7,707 bases of DNA from Balneola sp. Lineage in GTDB: Bacteria > Bacteroidota > Rhodothermia > Balneolales > Balneolaceae. The position numbers were made by a program, and so were the translations under genes. The notes below the pieces were generated by a model, which did not search any database, was not told the DNA's origin, and saw only the letters and a program-made list of their open reading frames with translations. The stretch is taken from assembly GCA_002730655.1 (NCBI GenBank), contig PCAT01000053.1, positions 1 through 7,707 of the forward strand, in the 5' to 3' direction. Of this stretch, positions 6,545-7,707 are shown one piece after another (position 1 is the stretch's first letter; every line of letters starts with the position of its first letter).

Positions 6545-7042
6545 GTGAAACAAAAAATTAACTATAAAAACGAGCAACTAGACCTTGAAATAGATCTCGA
6601 TGAGGGGCTAGCCCTAATAAATGGGGAACACTTTGAATATGAGATTAGCGAGTATAACGGCCGTTATTATTTTCGTATTGGTAATCAGCTGTGGATCCTA
6701 GCGAATGTGCAAGTAAGAGGAACTCAAATACGATTTAACATAGACGGGTATCCTTTACAACTTCAGATAAAAAATGAACAAGCTTTACTCCTTGAGACTC
6801 TTGGAATGAAGCCAGAGTTGGAACAATCTACTAAAGATATTAAAGCTCCAATGCCTGGAAAAGTACTATCAATAGAAGTAGAGGAGGGGAATCAGGTTCA
6901 AGAGGGTGAGACTATATTGGTTCTTGAAGCAATGAAAATGGAAAATGAAATCAAGTCACCAATTCAGGGCCGAATAAAAACAATTCAAGTTGAATTAGGA
7001 CAAACTATTGACAAACAAACCTTATTAGTGGAGTTAGAATAA
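6545..7042 (+). CDS. Stand-alone biotin carrier protein of an acyl-CoA/pyruvate-type carboxylase
   Basis: Protein of 165 residues. The C-terminal half (about 98-165) is a biotinyl domain: it starts with IKAPMPGKV (99-107), carries the biotinylation motif EAMKMENE (128-135) with Lys131 as the modified lysine, and ends with a typical SPIQGRI strand and the final LLVELE. This domain swings carboxybiotin between a biotin carboxylase and a carboxyltransferase. The N-terminal half (1-85) is strand-rich and may correspond to the BT-type domain found before the biotinyl domain in acyl-CoA carboxylase alpha chains; no Ala/Pro-rich linker separates the halves. It lacks the carboxylase subunits themselves, and none lie in the window. 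The start is GTG, 8 bases after the preceding stop; no better ATG lies nearby. I give no gene symbol because AccB, PCC and decarboxylase carriers cannot be told apart here. Confidence 0.9.
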   Translation: MKQKINYKNEQLDLEIDLDEGLALINGEHFEYEISEYNGRYYFRIGNQLWILANVQVRGTQIRFNIDGYPLQLQIKNEQALLLETLGMKPELEQSTKDIKAPMPGKVLSIEVEEGNQVQEGETILVLEAMKMENEIKSPIQGRIKTIQVELGQTIDKQTLLVELE

Positions 7043-7043
7043 G

Positions 7044-7707
7044 TTGGATAAATTTATTGTAAAGGGGCCTACCCCATTGAATGGAGATATTGCTATTAGT
7101 GGCTCAAAAAATGCCGTATTACCTCTTTTAGCCGCGGCGTTACTAGCTGATGAGCCTATGATCTTAGAGAATGTTCCACGGCTTCAAGATATTTATACCT
7201 TTAATAATGTATTACGCGTAGTCGGTGCTAATGTTCAATTTCAAGATACAGAAAACCAAGTAATCATTGACCCCTCAAATGTTAACTATCTAGAGGCACC
7301 TTATGATTTGGTTAGAAAAATGAGAGCCTCATTTTATATGCTTGGAGCCCTAGTGGGTAAGCATGGCTACGCCAAAGTCTCTATGCCAGGTGGCTGTGCA
7401 TGGGGACCTCGTCCAGTTGATTTACATTTAAAAGGAATGAAAGCTATGGGTATTGCAATTAGCCTAGACAAAGGGTATGTAATTGCTAAAGCCGGCTCAA
7501 GAGTTCCAGGTGGTCGGTATAGGCTTGAACCTAGTAGTGTTGGAGCAACCATTAATTTATTACTCGCCGCTGTTCTGCGAGCTGAGTCTTTTACTATTGA
7601 AAACGCAGCTAAAGAACCTGATGTAGTTCAATTATGTAATGTTTTAAATAAAATGGGGGCAGATATCAGCGGAGTAGGTAGTGACTCTTTATCCATAAAG
7701 CAGGTGC
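7044..7707 (+). CDS. murA: UDP-N-acetylglucosamine 1-carboxyvinyltransferase MurA, N-terminal part (cut by window edge)
   Basis: First committed enzyme of peptidoglycan synthesis: it transfers enolpyruvyl from phosphoenolpyruvate to UDP-GlcNAc in the cytoplasm. I translated 221 codons from a TTG at 7044-7046; the frame then leaves the window. Family marks include ISGSKNAVLP (18-27), with Lys22 and Asn23 matching the substrate-binding SKN of MurA, and VRKMRASFYMLG (90-101). The active-site loop PGGCAWGPRPVDLH (115-128) has Cys118 equivalent to the catalytic, fosfomycin-targeted Cys115 of the Enterobacter/E. coli enzyme; Trp120 replaces the more usual Ile or Leu after CA. PSSVGATINLLLAA matches the next conserved stretch. 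The TTG is the only start before the conserved MDKFIVKG-like beginning and lies 1 base after the biotin carrier stop, so translation is probably coupled; GGAG is about 12 bases upstream. About half the protein (usually 420-440 residues) is visible. Confidence 0.96.
   Translation, partial: MDKFIVKGPTPLNGDIAISGSKNAVLPLLAAALLADEPMILENVPRLQDIYTFNNVLRVVGANVQFQDTENQVIIDPSNVNYLEAPYDLVRKMRASFYMLGALVGKHGYAKVSMPGGCAWGPRPVDLHLKGMKAMGIAISLDKGYVIAKAGSRVPGGRYRLEPSSVGATINLLLAAVLRAESFTIENAAKEPDVVQLCNVLNKMGADISGVGSDSLSIKQV

Noticed and set aside
7367..7552. Open frame of 61 codons on the minus strand
   Set aside because: Antisense to murA around its active-site loop; clearly a shadow.

Overview
The window is A+T-rich, densely packed bacterial chromosome with no RNA genes, mobile elements, CRISPR arrays or large repeats that I can see. 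The genes suggest a Gram-negative aerobe of the Bacteroidota/Rhodothermota/Balneolota type. The evidence is a Ccm cytochrome c maturation cluster in the Bacteroidota-style order ccmC-ccmD-ccmE-ccmF, a cysteine-type CcmE, a CcmD preceded by a hydrophobic leader, few Shine-Dalgarno sequences, and a lipoprotein with a classic lipobox. The phylum is an inference from gene style, not a database result.

Two transcription units diverge from the 81-base gap at about 5674-5754. The leftward (minus-strand) unit runs: ArsC/Spx-family thioredoxin-fold protein (5673-5314), exported DUF3108-like protein (5291-4407), dUTPase dut (4352-3894), MFS exporter (3889-2564), then a 100-base gap followed by ccmC (2463-1792), ccmD (1788-1504), ccmE (1514-1101) and the N-terminal 366 codons of ccmF (1098-1, cut by the window edge). 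The ccm genes abut or overlap by a few bases and are surely co-transcribed. The 100-base gap may carry their own promoter.

The rightward (plus-strand) unit runs: small lipoprotein (5755-6258), 86-residue winged-helix-like protein (6276-6536), stand-alone biotin carrier protein (6545-7042, GTG start) and murA (from 7044, TTG start, cut by the window edge). Gaps are 17, 8 and 1 bases, so this looks like one operon.

The ccm genes handle heme delivery for c-type cytochromes: CcmC and CcmD load heme onto the chaperone CcmE, and CcmF attaches it to apocytochrome. ccmA and ccmB, the ABC transporter normally needed to release holo-CcmE, are not next to ccmC here. The remaining genes are housekeeping (dut, murA, a carboxylase subunit) or of unknown role. 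I found no clearly new defence, mobile or biosynthetic system. The points most worth a second look are the Cys-type CcmE together with a non-canonical WWD motif in CcmC, and the uncharacterised lipoprotein and winged-helix genes ahead of the orphan biotin carrier and murA.
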